This document shows positions 1-5,554 of a stretch of 29,713 nt of DNA, in pieces. Each line of letters begins with the position of its first letter. Within the stretch, counting starts at the first letter, position 1. The position numbers were made by a program, and so were the translations under genes. The notes beneath the pieces are model-generated. The model did no database searches and had not been told where the DNA came from. It worked only from the letters and a program-made list of their open reading frames with translations. The stretch is from a virus, in the IMG/VR virus record IMGVR_UViG_3300032294_000424, positions 1 to 29,713 of that record; one strand, written 5' to 3'.

Positions 1-190
1 CACCGGCCGCTAACGGTAGCATTGCGGTAACAGTCGAACTGATGCTTCTATGCACTTCACTATAATAATTCTTTTTAGATTTCTCTAAACGTCTTATAGC
101 TTTATTACTTTTTTTATGACTCCCTGCTTTACGAAACAATGCCAACTTGACAAGATAGTTTCGTTCTTTGGGAGTATTTTTCTTTTTCAT
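1..190 (-). CDS. Small basic phage protein, C-terminus outside window
   Basis: An open frame of 63 codons starts at ATG 190-188 and runs off the left edge without a stop. A strong ribosome site (GGAGAG, 5 bases before the ATG) supports the start. The visible part begins MKKKNTPKERNYL and is rich in Lys and Arg, with a FRKAGSHKKSNKAIRR-type segment around residues 19-34. Short Lys/Arg-rich proteins of this look are common and uncharacterised in marine T4-like phages; I do not know a function. The frame also stays open upstream of the ATG to about 272, but has no other good start. It lies downstream of the tRNA array. Confidence 0.6.
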   Translation of the reverse strand, partial: MKKKNTPKERNYLVKLALFRKAGSHKKSNKAIRRLEKSKKNYYSEVHRSISSTVTAMLPLAAG

Positions 191-205
191 AATACTCTCC
201 TTTAA

Positions 206-275
206 AAATATGGGGCTCGTTATGTAAACGGGACGGCCACCTCCGTTGTTGTCGGCCGAGAAGTCCTCAACCCAT
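206..275 (-). other. GC-rich, possibly structured leader upstream of the small basic gene
   Basis: This stretch is much richer in G and C than its surroundings. On the minus strand it can form a CGGCC/GGCCG stem and a CGTT/AACG stem-loop. It sits between tRNA-Tyr and the ribosome site of the gene starting at 190. It has no T-loop or anticodon arm, so it is not an obvious tRNA. Its role is unknown. Confidence 0.25.
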
Positions 276-297
276 CATTACACTTGATACAACAAAC

Positions 298-382
298 TGG
301 TGGGAAATACTGGAATCGAACCAGTCGTGCCGTAAGGCGCCGGATTTACAGTCCAGTGCATCACCATTGATGCTTCTTTCCC
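298..382 (-). tRNA. tRNA-Tyr (GTA)
   Basis: The minus strand folds as a class II tRNA. The acceptor is GGGAAA/TTTCCC with a G-A mismatch at pair 7. The D stem is GCATC/GATGC, the anticodon stem CTGGA/TCCGG has loop CTGTAAA (anticodon GTA), there is a long variable arm, and the T arm has loop TTCGATT. The discriminator is A and CCA is encoded (300-298). Its 5' end lies 1 base from the CCA of tRNA-Glu, so the two are probably cut from one precursor. Confidence 0.93.
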
Positions 383-383
383 A

Positions 384-458
384 TGGTACTCGGTAGGGGA
401 ATCGAACCCCTCTTACCTGCGTGAAAGGCGGGTGTCCTAACCGATAGACGAACCGAGT
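384..458 (-). tRNA. tRNA-Glu (TTC)
   Basis: The acceptor pairs ACTCGGT/ACCGAGT perfectly. The anticodon loop is CTTTCAC (anticodon TTC), the T arm is GGGG-TTCGATT-CCCC, the discriminator is A, and CCA is encoded at 386-384. A consensus sigma70-type promoter lies just upstream (468-495), so Glu and Tyr can be transcribed separately from the rest of the array. Confidence 0.95.
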
Positions 459-467
459 AAAACTATA

Positions 468-495
468 ATTATACACTAATCTACAACTTTGTCAA
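468..495 (-). promoter_or_regulatory. Sigma70-type promoter for tRNA-Glu/tRNA-Tyr
   Basis: On the minus strand TTGACA (495-490) and TATAAT (473-468) are separated by 16 bases, a perfect match in both boxes. Initiation would fall near 461, at the 5' end of tRNA-Glu (458). It lies in the gap between tRNA-Pro and tRNA-Glu. Confidence 0.7.
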
Positions 496-533
496 CCATG
501 ATGTTGTTTCCATACAACACCTATACCTGGTAA

Positions 534-608
534 TGGTCGGAGTAGAAAGAATCGAACTTTCGAAATCTCGCTCCCAAAGCGAGTGACATACCACTTGCCG
601 ATACTCCG
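534..608 (-). tRNA. tRNA-Pro (TGG)
   Basis: The acceptor CGGAGTA/TACTCCG is perfect. The anticodon stem CTCGC/GCGAG carries loop TTTGGGA (anticodon TGG). The T arm is GAAAG-TTCGATT-CTTTC, with discriminator A and encoded CCA at 536-534. The anticodon reads A-ending proline codons, consistent with an AT-rich phage. Confidence 0.94.
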
Positions 609-683
609 ATAAAACTTATATTCATCATTATAATGGTTAATAAACCACATTATTATTCATATCAACCATTATGATAGTTAATA

Positions 684-757
684 TGGCATCCCGTGAGAGA
701 ATCGAACTCCCGCCAAGGCGTTTGGAGTGCCTTGTGCTACCATTACACCAACGAGAA
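684..757 (-). tRNA. tRNA-Trp (CCA)
   Basis: The anticodon loop CTCCAAA gives anticodon CCA. The D stem is GTGT/GCAC and the T arm is GGGAG-TTCGATT-CTCTC. The acceptor TTCTCGT/ACGGGAT has a T-T mismatch at the first pair and one T-G pair, so it is less regular than its neighbours. The discriminator is G, as in bacterial tRNA-Trp, and CCA is encoded at 686-684. Its 5' end lies 2 bases from tRNA-Ser. Confidence 0.88.
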
Positions 758-759
758 CT

Positions 760-849
760 TGGCGGAAGCGGTGAGATTCGAACTCACGGAGCTTTTACAC
801 TCGACAGTTTTCAAGACTGTTGCAATAAACCGGACTCTGCCACACTTCC
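760..849 (-). tRNA. tRNA-Ser (TGA)
   Basis: A class II tRNA: acceptor GGAAGTG/CGCTTCC, anticodon stem ACAGT/ACTGT with loop CTTGAAA (anticodon TGA), long variable arm, T arm GTGAG-TTCGAAT-CTCAC, discriminator G and encoded CCA (762-760). It is the first tRNA of the array in the direction of transcription and begins 4 bases after a strong terminator-like hairpin. Confidence 0.95.
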
Positions 850-853
850 AAAT

Positions 854-882
854 AAAAAAACCTAGTTTAAAAAAACTAGGTT
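854..882 (-). terminator. Rho-independent terminator directly before the tRNA array
   Basis: On the minus strand a perfect 10-bp stem AACCTAGTTT/AAACTAGGTT (882-873 with 868-859) has a 4-base loop and is followed by at least seven T (860-854). It would end transcripts from the metallopeptidase and 25-codon genes, yet tRNA-Ser starts at 849 with no room for a promoter. Confidence 0.8.
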
Positions 883-910
883 CGTTATAAATCTGGTACT
901 ACTTAAAAAT

Positions 911-988
911 TTACAAACGAACCCCCGCACACCATTCTCCTGAAGGTGTTCTAATATAATTGGAAGTTGTTATATGTAATTTTTTCAT
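911..988 (-). CDS. Possible 25-residue peptide
   Basis: A short frame starts at ATG 988-986 and ends at TAA 913-911: MKKLHITTSNYIRTPSGEWC followed by AGVRL. It fills the otherwise empty gap between the metallopeptidase gene and the terminator at 882. The ribosome site is weak (AATAGAAC), and there is no recognisable domain. The composition looks protein-like, but so short a frame could be chance. Confidence 0.35.
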   Translation of the reverse strand: MKKLHITTSNYIRTPSGEWCAGVRL

Positions 989-1017
989 TGTTCTATTATA
1001 TATGTTACTTTTTTAAT

Positions 1018-1521
1018 TTATTTCCAACCTAAAGGTTCAACATCTATTGGACCATCTGGATCCTGTATATTATAAAATACATTCCAAAGTTTTTCTTTGA
1101 TAGCAAACTTTGAGAATAATCCAACTTCTGTACCAAAGGCTTCTATTTCCCATGGTTGAACCCAATAATCAATGACATCAGAATTAATTTTTCTGCCTTT
1201 CCAACGAGTTAGTGTTTCGTTGGTCTCATTATATGCATATTGTTTAATGTGAGTCATTTCGTGAGCTAAACATTTCAATATTTCAGCTGCACCAATATTT
1301 GGGTTTAATTCAATTTCAAACTCTCTGGCTTTACGACTTTCGTTATACTCCAAAATCTGAGCATAACCATAAACATTCATTTTACCATTAAATTTGATTC
1401 TTAAATAGATGTTTTCCAACATCTTTGGTGTCATAAGTTCTTGAGCATAGAATACCGCCGCTCTTTTAACATACGGTCGAAAACGCTTTTTATCGGGACA
1501 ACCGACTATACTTAACTGCAT
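1018..1521 (-). CDS. Zinc metallopeptidase (SprT-like HExxH protein)
   Basis: The 167-residue protein carries AHEMTHIKQY at residues 86-95, a classical HExxH zinc site (His87, Glu88, His91), followed by PWEIEAFGTE at 123-132 where a Glu could be the third zinc ligand. This layout matches SprT-like or small phage metallopeptidases found in T4-like cyanophages; the family is known, the substrate is not. There is no signal peptide or membrane segment, so it should act in the cytoplasm. The ATG at 1521 is preceded by GGAGAG. The 100-base leader holds a late-type promoter and a palindrome, and a sigma70-type promoter lies inside the end of the upstream deaminase gene, so early and late expression are both possible. 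Confidence 0.75.
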   Translation of the reverse strand: MQLSIVGCPDKKRFRPYVKRAAVFYAQELMTPKMLENIYLRIKFNGKMNVYGYAQILEYNESRKAREFEIELNPNIGAAEILKCLAHEMTHIKQYAYNETNETLTRWKGRKINSDVIDYWVQPWEIEAFGTEVGLFSKFAIKEKLWNVFYNIQDPDGPIDVEPLGWK

Positions 1522-1583
1522 TTAGGTCTCTCCTTAATAAGTTGACCCAATAATTGCATTATTCCGTTATTACTCACACTACT

Positions 1584-1591
1584 TATTTATC
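1584..1591 (-). promoter_or_regulatory. T4-type late promoter (GATAAATA)
   Basis: The minus strand reads GATAAATA, fitting the NATAAATA late consensus recognised by gp55-RNA polymerase in T4-like phages. It is intergenic, about 63 bases before the metallopeptidase ATG. Confidence 0.5.
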
Positions 1592-1601
1592 TGCAACACT
1601 C

Positions 1602-1618
1602 ATTTCACCTGGTGAAAT
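1602..1618. repeat. Perfect 17-bp palindrome (8-1-8)
   Basis: ATTTCACC, one T, GGTGAAAT. It lies 4 bases past the dCMP deaminase stop, between the sigma70-type -10 box at 1639-1644 and the late promoter at 1584. No T-run follows it, so it looks more like a protein-binding site than a terminator. Confidence 0.5.
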
Positions 1619-1622
1619 TTTA

Positions 1623-2054
1623 CTACACCTTATCTACCATTATATCACATTTGGTTAGAAAGTCAAGCCCCTGCGAATCCCTGTAGGAATTACGGTAATA
1701 TACCTTTTTGATACCTGCTGTATAGATTTGTTTCGCACAATCAATACAAGGTGCATGGGTCAGGAACATCGTGGAACCATCTCCAGAGTCGGAACACTTT
1801 GCTAACTTAGCGATGGCGTTGGCCTCTGCATGAATCACCTCAGGCTTGGTTTTCGTTACTTGCCCACCATCTTCATGTTGTTCTATGATTTCTTCACATT
1901 CATTTGTCCAACCAGCAGGCATACCATTATAACCAATACTGATGATTCTATCTTCTTTGACAATAATGGTACCTACTTGTAACCTTTTGGCAGAAGATAA
2001 CTTCGCAAATCTTTCTGCCACATCCATGTAAGCGTTAATGAACTTCTGTTTCAT
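1623..2054 (-). CDS. cd: dCMP (deoxycytidylate) deaminase
   Basis: The 143-residue protein belongs to the zinc cytidine/deoxycytidylate deaminase family, which turns dCMP into dUMP, the substrate for thymidylate synthesis. Visible zinc-site motifs are HAEANAI at 75-81 (His75 ligand, Glu77 proton shuttle) and APCIDC at 101-106 (Cys103, Cys106). The N-terminal YNGMPAGW segment is typical of phage and ComEB-type enzymes. Its length is slightly short of T4 Cd. The start at 2054 lies 3 bases after the stop of the 60-residue gene, so they are co-transcribed. T4-like phages use the enzyme to raise dTTP supply for their AT-rich DNA. The last codons contain a sigma70-type promoter pointing at the metallopeptidase gene. 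Confidence 0.93.
   Translation of the reverse strand: MKQKFINAYMDVAERFAKLSSAKRLQVGTIIVKEDRIISIGYNGMPAGWTNECEEIIEQHEDGGQVTKTKPEVIHAEANAIAKLAKCSDSGDGSTMFLTHAPCIDCAKQIYTAGIKKVYYRNSYRDSQGLDFLTKCDIMVDKV
1639..1666 (-). promoter_or_regulatory. Sigma70-type promoter inside the end of the deaminase gene
   Basis: Minus strand TTGACT (1666-1661), 16 bases, TATAAT (1644-1639). Initiation near 1632 would give a leader of about 110 bases for the metallopeptidase, containing the palindrome at 1602-1618. Confidence 0.5.
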
Positions 2055-2057
2055 TTA

Positions 2058-2240
2058 TTACCACTCACCATTATCAAACCAAAGACGAATAGTTATTGGT
2101 AACAATTCTATAACGATTGCATCTTGTTCCCATGCTTCATTTGTTTTGTTGTATGCGAAATTAATTCTCCAATGAAAAGGATTTAATTTCAATGTTATAT
2201 TACAACCAGAGTATAGAAACCACTTAAATAATTTTTTCAT
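2058..2240 (-). CDS. Small unknown phage protein (60 aa)
   Basis: I take the ATG at 2240-2238 as start (MKKLFKWFLYSG...) rather than the TTG two codons earlier. The 60-residue protein is rich in Trp and Phe (FKWFLY, PFHWRINF, ITIRLWFD) and could be a beta-rich or membrane-proximal peptide, but there is no clear transmembrane helix. I recognise no family. It overlaps the end of the 72-residue gene by 17 bases and is followed within 3 bases by dCMP deaminase, so it belongs to the small early-type operon starting at 2639. Confidence 0.6.
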   Translation of the reverse strand: MKKLFKWFLYSGCNITLKLNPFHWRINFAYNKTNEAWEQDAIVIELLPITIRLWFDNGEW

Positions 2241-2442
2241 CTTCAATCTTTAAATAATGTTTTGTAATTTTATCCTTCAACATAGAAGGCATATCAACAT
2301 ATGGCCACTCTAGGTAGAATGGACAACCTTTTTGTCCCCACATATTTTTTGATAAAAACAATTTAGCCAGTTTCATATCTTCTTTTGAATGAGCTGAAAA
2401 ATTCCTTTTATTTGAAAAAAATGATTCCAACTTGTTGTTCAT
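2224..2442 (-). CDS. Small unknown phage protein (72 aa)
   Basis: The start at ATG 2442-2440 overlaps the stop of the preceding 66-residue gene (AAATGA), with GGAG 9 bases upstream. A longer frame reaching 2559 exists but would cover most of the neighbouring gene and has an unlikely composition. The protein starts MNNKLESFFSNKRNFSAHSK and ends with a charged segment; the middle contains WGQKGCPFYLEWPY. I recognise no family. The 3-base overlap suggests translational coupling in one operon. Confidence 0.65.
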   Translation of the reverse strand: MNNKLESFFSNKRNFSAHSKEDMKLAKLFLSKNMWGQKGCPFYLEWPYVDMPSMLKDKITKHYLKIEDEKII

Positions 2443-2639
2443 TTCACATACTCCATCTTGTCTTTTTTCATGTAGTGTATTACTTGAGTTTTCCATGGGT
2501 CGGGCAACTCTTTTACAACGGGAAGGAATTCGACACCATCGATGATTTCGATTGGCCAATTGGAATAAGTATAAAAGATGTCTGTACCATTAATGGCACG
2601 AACCTTTTTCAGAATAGATTTTGATTTCGCATTTTTCAT
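2439..2639 (-). CDS. Small unknown phage protein (66 aa), first gene of an early-type operon
   Basis: The protein starts MKNAKSKSILKKVRAINGTD and has a basic N-terminus followed by a WPIEIIDGVEFLPVV segment. No family is recognised. It is the first gene after a perfect consensus sigma70-type promoter whose expected initiation point (near 2639-2640) coincides with the ATG. No ribosome site is visible, so the transcript may be leaderless. An overlapping chain of genes follows down to dCMP deaminase. Confidence 0.65.
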   Translation of the reverse strand: MKNAKSKSILKKVRAINGTDIFYTYSNWPIEIIDGVEFLPVVKELPDPWKTQVIHYMKKDKMEYVK

Positions 2640-2645
2640 AATATA

Positions 2646-2674
2646 ATTATAACAAATTTATAGGGGGTTGTCAA
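2646..2674 (-). promoter_or_regulatory. Perfect consensus sigma70-type promoter
   Basis: Minus strand TTGACA (2674-2669), 17 bases, TATAAT (2651-2646): exact consensus boxes at the optimal spacing. The -35 box lies in the loop and arm of a terminator hairpin (2660-2684), and the expected start site falls on the ATG of the next gene. TATAAATT inside the spacer also resembles a late promoter. Confidence 0.75.
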
Positions 2675-2684
2675 GACCCCCTAT
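2660..2684 (-). terminator. Hairpin ending the hsp20 transcript
   Basis: A perfect 9-bp stem ATAGGGGGT/ACCCCCTAT with a 7-base loop lies 6 bases after the stop of the 24-codon frame. The following minus-strand sequence is AT-rich (TAAATTTGTT) rather than a pure T-run, so termination may be partial. The hairpin contains the -35 box of the next promoter. Confidence 0.6.
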
Positions 2685-2689
2685 ATTTA

Positions 2690-2764
2690 CTACTTAGGTT
2701 GAGTTTTTTGTGGATAATTCAACTGTTCCCACTCCTCATCGGATACAGGCCACCAGTTATACAT
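2690..2764 (-). CDS. Possible 24-residue peptide downstream of hsp20
   Basis: The ATG at 2764-2762 overlaps the last codons of hsp20 by 8 bases and the frame ends at TAG 2692-2690, just before the terminator hairpin. The peptide MYNWWPVSDEEWEQLNYPQK then TQPK is acidic and Trp-rich, a composition common for tiny phage proteins. The coupling with hsp20 favours a real gene, but no homologue is known to me. Confidence 0.45.
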   Translation of the reverse strand: MYNWWPVSDEEWEQLNYPQKTQPK

Positions 2765-3218
2765 TTTCTTTATCCTTGATGGTAATCTTTTTAATGGCAT
2801 CTTGAGTCTGCACTAAAGATTCCAACCAAACCTTTAACATACCATTTACCATTTCAGCATCTTTGATTTCAATCTTGTCTGCTAATGTAAATGTTCTTAC
2901 AAAGTTTCGGTTAGCGATACCCTTGAAAATGAAAGATTCATCTTCTTTGAGTTCATCTTCTTTTGCAGAACCTTGAACGACCAATTTATTACCTTGTAGG
3001 GTTACTTCAATATCAGACTTTGCAAATCCAGCAACTGCCAATTCAATGACATACTTATCTTTGCTTACTTGTTTGATATTGTATGGGGGATATGACGATA
3101 CATTTTTGCCCACAGTTTTGGCAATATCTTCAAGTTCATCAAAAAACTTGTCGTAACCTACTGTAAATGGGTCAAATTTGTGGAAGTCAAAAAGTGATGG
3201 TAATAGACCTTGAGTCAT
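2757..3218 (-). CDS. hsp20: Small heat-shock protein (Hsp20/IbpA-type chaperone)
   Basis: The 153-residue protein has the Hsp20 layout: an N-terminal arm with LFDFHKFDPFTVGYDKFFDE (as in IbpA), an alpha-crystallin domain from about residue 44 (YNIKQVSKDKYVIELAVAGF, then GNKLVVQGS), the conserved IANRNFVRTFTL strand near 102-113 and the NGMLKVWL motif near 125. It is an ATP-independent holdase that keeps unfolding proteins soluble; phage copies are frequent in T4-like cyanophages and may help capsid or host protein folding, which is inference. AAGGAG precedes the ATG. Upstream lies a promoter that reads as sigma70-type and late type at once, so it may be made throughout infection. Confidence 0.93.
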   Translation of the reverse strand: MTQGLLPSLFDFHKFDPFTVGYDKFFDELEDIAKTVGKNVSSYPPYNIKQVSKDKYVIELAVAGFAKSDIEVTLQGNKLVVQGSAKEDELKEDESFIFKGIANRNFVRTFTLADKIEIKDAEMVNGMLKVWLESLVQTQDAIKKITIKDKENV

Positions 3219-3280
3219 GCTTAGTTCTCCTTAATTAAGCGAGTTAATAAAATTGTGAACCCCTAAGGCATTCACAAATA

Positions 3281-3311
3281 TATTTATAACACATTTAACT
3301 AAGGATGTCAA
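3281..3311 (-). promoter_or_regulatory. Combined sigma70-type / T4 late promoter for hsp20
   Basis: Minus strand TTGACA (3311-3306), 17 bases, then TATAAATA (3288-3281). The first six bases of the second box, TATAAA, serve as a -10 box; the full eight are the exact T4 late consensus. It lies in the only long gap between regA and hsp20. Confidence 0.7.
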
Positions 3312-3325
3312 TACTTTTTGTGGTA

Positions 3326-3736
3326 TTAATAAGGACTGTTTGGTTTTTTACCAATGTTGTATTTTTGTACCAATTCCCATTCGTCTTTTTCTTTATGGGA
3401 TAGTATTTTAATTTGACTCAAAAATATTGGAGGTGGTTCCTCAGCTTGTTTTTTATTAACAATGGTTACCAAACCCCAATCCTGTAATAATTTTACAATG
3501 GCATTCCTGCGAGATAAGTCATTTTCGGTAATATCGGTAGGTTTTCCATCTAGTGCAAACAGTTCTTTAAAATGCACTATGTAGTATCTACCTTGTTTAT
3601 GTAGAATATGACAAGACTGGTATAGAATTCTATCTTTTTTAGACGCCACACCAATTCGTGTTAATGTTTCACGAACCTTTAAAAAATCATCTCGTTCTGT
3701 CAATGTAACTTCAACTAAATTAGTAATCGAGAACAT
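3326..3736 (-). CDS. regA: RegA translational repressor
   Basis: The 136-residue protein closely follows T4 RegA: FLKVRETLTRIGVASKKDRI at residues 18-37, then LYQSCHILHKQGRYYIVHFK, the LLQDWGLV segment in the middle, and a C-terminal WELVQKYNIG. RegA binds AT-rich sites around the starts of early mRNAs and blocks ribosome loading, including on its own operon. It comes directly after gp62 with touching start and stop codons, the same 45-44-62-regA order as T4. The C-terminal tail is slightly longer than T4's. Confidence 0.95.
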   Translation of the reverse strand: MFSITNLVEVTLTERDDFLKVRETLTRIGVASKKDRILYQSCHILHKQGRYYIVHFKELFALDGKPTDITENDLSRRNAIVKLLQDWGLVTIVNKKQAEEPPPIFLSQIKILSHKEKDEWELVQKYNIGKKPNSPY

Positions 3737-4125
3737 TACTTTTTCACTCCGCCTTTATTTGTTTTTGCTTTTATTTCAGCGATTTGTTCATCATTTAGAA
3801 TACGCAAAGCTTCTTTAGCTTTTTCATTAGAATAACCAAAGTATTCTTTTACACATTCTATATCTTTGTCAACCTCTGATTTCTGCCACGGTTGGAATTT
3901 CCGTTTCATAGGTCTTATGGTATTTAGAAAATATGAATATTGCATATCCACATCCAAAGACGGATGGATGTTCATCTCGTTTACATATAGAACGCAATCA
4001 ATATGATAGGACAAGGCTCGGTTGACTATAAATGGTTTGTAGTCTTTATAGTCATGTTCGCTCTCAAATACAGATTTTTTAGACGTGAGTATGGATGGTA
4101 TGATTTCTTTGAATAAATCTGGCAT
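3736..4125 (-). CDS. 62: Clamp loader small subunit gp62
   Basis: This 129-residue protein sits between gp44 and RegA, the fixed place of gp62 in T4-like phages. It has the expected MPDLFKEIIPSILTSKK start and the central FIVNRALSYHIDCVLYVNEM helix region with a downstream WQK segment. gp62 joins four gp44 subunits to make the ATPase that opens the gp45 ring and places it on DNA. It is shorter than the T4 protein (187 residues), as in marine relatives. Start and stop overlap both neighbours, so the three genes are translationally coupled. Confidence 0.88.
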   Translation of the reverse strand: MPDLFKEIIPSILTSKKSVFESEHDYKDYKPFIVNRALSYHIDCVLYVNEMNIHPSLDVDMQYSYFLNTIRPMKRKFQPWQKSEVDKDIECVKEYFGYSNEKAKEALRILNDEQIAEIKAKTNKGGVKK

Positions 4126-5057
4126 TATTTGAACTCACAATCCACCATGATTTCAGTCAAACAGGCAACCATGTTAATCTCATGGTCAGCCACGAAAGCT
4201 GATTGATATTGATATTTTGCGAGAATCAGAACCAACTGTGGTACGGAGTTTGGTTTAAGAACTTCATATAGACCATCATAAAGTTTACGATAAATCTTTA
4301 CGGGGTCGTTGTCCAAGTTGTTGGTGACCCACTTACGAGTAGATGCGAAATCTTTTTCTTTGAGAGACTTAATTAAATCATCAAGTTGTATATCAGCAAT
4401 ATTAGAGAGAATACCAGAATCAATTGCACCAGAAATTGAGTATCTCTGCAATTCATTAAGAATCCTGCGATTATCTGGAAAGTGTTTCGTGATAACTGCT
4501 GCCACGACATCTTTTGAATATTTGATTTTTTCTTGTTCAAGAATCCACTCAATTCGTTTGAACAGTTGAGCAGCCATCTTTTGTTTAGAACCGTTGATTT
4601 TAAAATCGATAACACTACACCTAGAGTGTATAGGGTCGATGATACGATTCTTAAAATTGCACGTAAAGATGAAAGAACAATTTGATGCAAATTCTTCAAT
4701 AGCTCCACGTAATGCTGGTTGAGTGGAGTTGGGATTAAGATAATCGGCCTCATCAATGATAATGACTTTGCGACCACCTGCCAGAGATACTGAAGAAGCG
4801 TAGTTTTTAATTTTATTGCGTAACACATCAATACCTGATTCATCTGAACCATTGATAATAATGTAATCGCAACCGACTTCATTACAAAGTGCCTTAGCGA
4901 TTGTAGTTTTTCCGACACCTGCTGTTCCAGAAAGTAATAGATTTGGTATCTCTTTTCTGTTAACGTATTCTTGGAACGTAGATTTAATGGCATCTGGTAA
5001 AATACAATCACTAATTGTTTTTGGTCGATACTTTTCGACCCATAATAAATGTTCCAT
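4125..5057 (-). CDS. 44: Clamp loader large subunit gp44 (AAA+ ATPase)
   Basis: The 310-residue protein opens with WVEKYRPKTISDCILP, the signature of RFC-type loaders. Walker A is GTAGVGKTT (44-52), Walker B VIIIDEAD (98-105), and the arginine-finger SRC motif lies at 145-147. Four copies with gp62 load the gp45 clamp for replication and late transcription. Length and order match T4 (319 residues). The start at 5057 is an ATG; 28 bases separate it from the upstream 91-residue gene. Confidence 0.97.
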   Translation of the reverse strand: MEHLLWVEKYRPKTISDCILPDAIKSTFQEYVNRKEIPNLLLSGTAGVGKTTIAKALCNEVGCDYIIINGSDESGIDVLRNKIKNYASSVSLAGGRKVIIIDEADYLNPNSTQPALRGAIEEFASNCSFIFTCNFKNRIIDPIHSRCSVIDFKINGSKQKMAAQLFKRIEWILEQEKIKYSKDVVAAVITKHFPDNRRILNELQRYSISGAIDSGILSNIADIQLDDLIKSLKEKDFASTRKWVTNNLDNDPVKIYRKLYDGLYEVLKPNSVPQLVLILAKYQYQSAFVADHEINMVACLTEIMVDCEFK

Positions 5058-5085
5058 TCAAAACTCCCATAATATAAATTACAAA

Positions 5086-5361
5086 TTATTTCACTTCACT
5101 CATACCTTCAAATAAGGCTTCAAACTCTTTAAACTCCTCAATTTCGGATTGTAGAGATTGATTATATTGAACTTTAGCTAAACGCTTGATTAACTTTTTA
5201 GGTACTTTCAAAGAATCAAATGTGGCATCAACAATATCTTTAATTTCATTATTTTTGTGTTCGATTTGTTGCATGGCCACATTAATTTCATCGATAGCTC
5301 CTTTCAGAGCTCTCAACTGATTCTCATCGAATGTACCAAATAATGTTTGAACTGTTTTCAT
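5086..5361 (-). CDS. Small alpha-helical protein, possibly DsbA-like DNA-binding protein
   Basis: The 91-residue protein is mostly helical and charged. The second half (NNEIKDIVDATFDSLKVPKK, LIKRLAKVQY, then EIEEFKEFEALFEGM) has the same pattern as T4 DsbA, a dsDNA-binding protein linked to late promoters (there IKDI...DELGVDGKMFNRLLALYHK followed by an acidic helix). The match is by eye, so the assignment is tentative. The ATG overlaps the stop of the preceding gene (TAATG), placing it in the gp45-gp44 operon, a sensible place for a factor working with the clamp in late transcription. Confidence 0.5.
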   Translation of the reverse strand: MKTVQTLFGTFDENQLRALKGAIDEINVAMQQIEHKNNEIKDIVDATFDSLKVPKKLIKRLAKVQYNQSLQSEIEEFKEFEALFEGMSEVK

Positions 5362-5552
5362 TAATTTAATTGACCCTGAATTACACCAACAACATTAATT
5401 TGTGATTCTTTTACAACAACATTACCTGTAACGGTATTGATAATGGTTCTTTCAATACCATCTTCTTCTGTAACTGTAAATACAACCACAACATACTTTG
5501 GGTTAACAGCGATTGAATTGTTTGTTGTGAAATCTGTAAAATGAACTAACAT
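5361..5552 (-). CDS. Small beta-rich protein, FlbD-like appearance
   Basis: The 63-residue protein (MLVHFTDFTTNNSIAVNPKY...) is built of short beta strands and contains GNVVVKESQINVVGV, which resembles the VVKES motif of FlbD-type small proteins. Function is unknown; the resemblance may be only to a general fold. GGAG precedes the ATG, and it sits between gp45 and the DsbA-like gene with overlapping codons. Confidence 0.65.
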   Translation of the reverse strand: MLVHFTDFTTNNSIAVNPKYVVVVFTVTEEDGIERTIINTVTGNVVVKESQINVVGVIQGQLN

Positions 5553-5554
5553 TA

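Noticed and set aside
206-275. Sixth tRNA after tRNA-Tyr
   Set aside because: No TTCGA-type T loop or anticodon arm can be drawn in this segment.
671-890. Plus-strand open frames of 64 and 65 codons
   Set aside because: They lie across tRNA-Trp and tRNA-Ser on the opposite strand and have no ribosome site.
2443-2559. N-terminal extension of the 72-residue gene to 2559
   Set aside because: It would cover most of the 66-residue gene, has an unlikely Arg/Cys-rich composition, and the ATG at 2442 has a ribosome site and a coupled stop/start overlap.
4373-5011. 212-codon open frame on the minus strand
   Set aside because: It is in another frame of gene 44, whose motifs are unmistakable.
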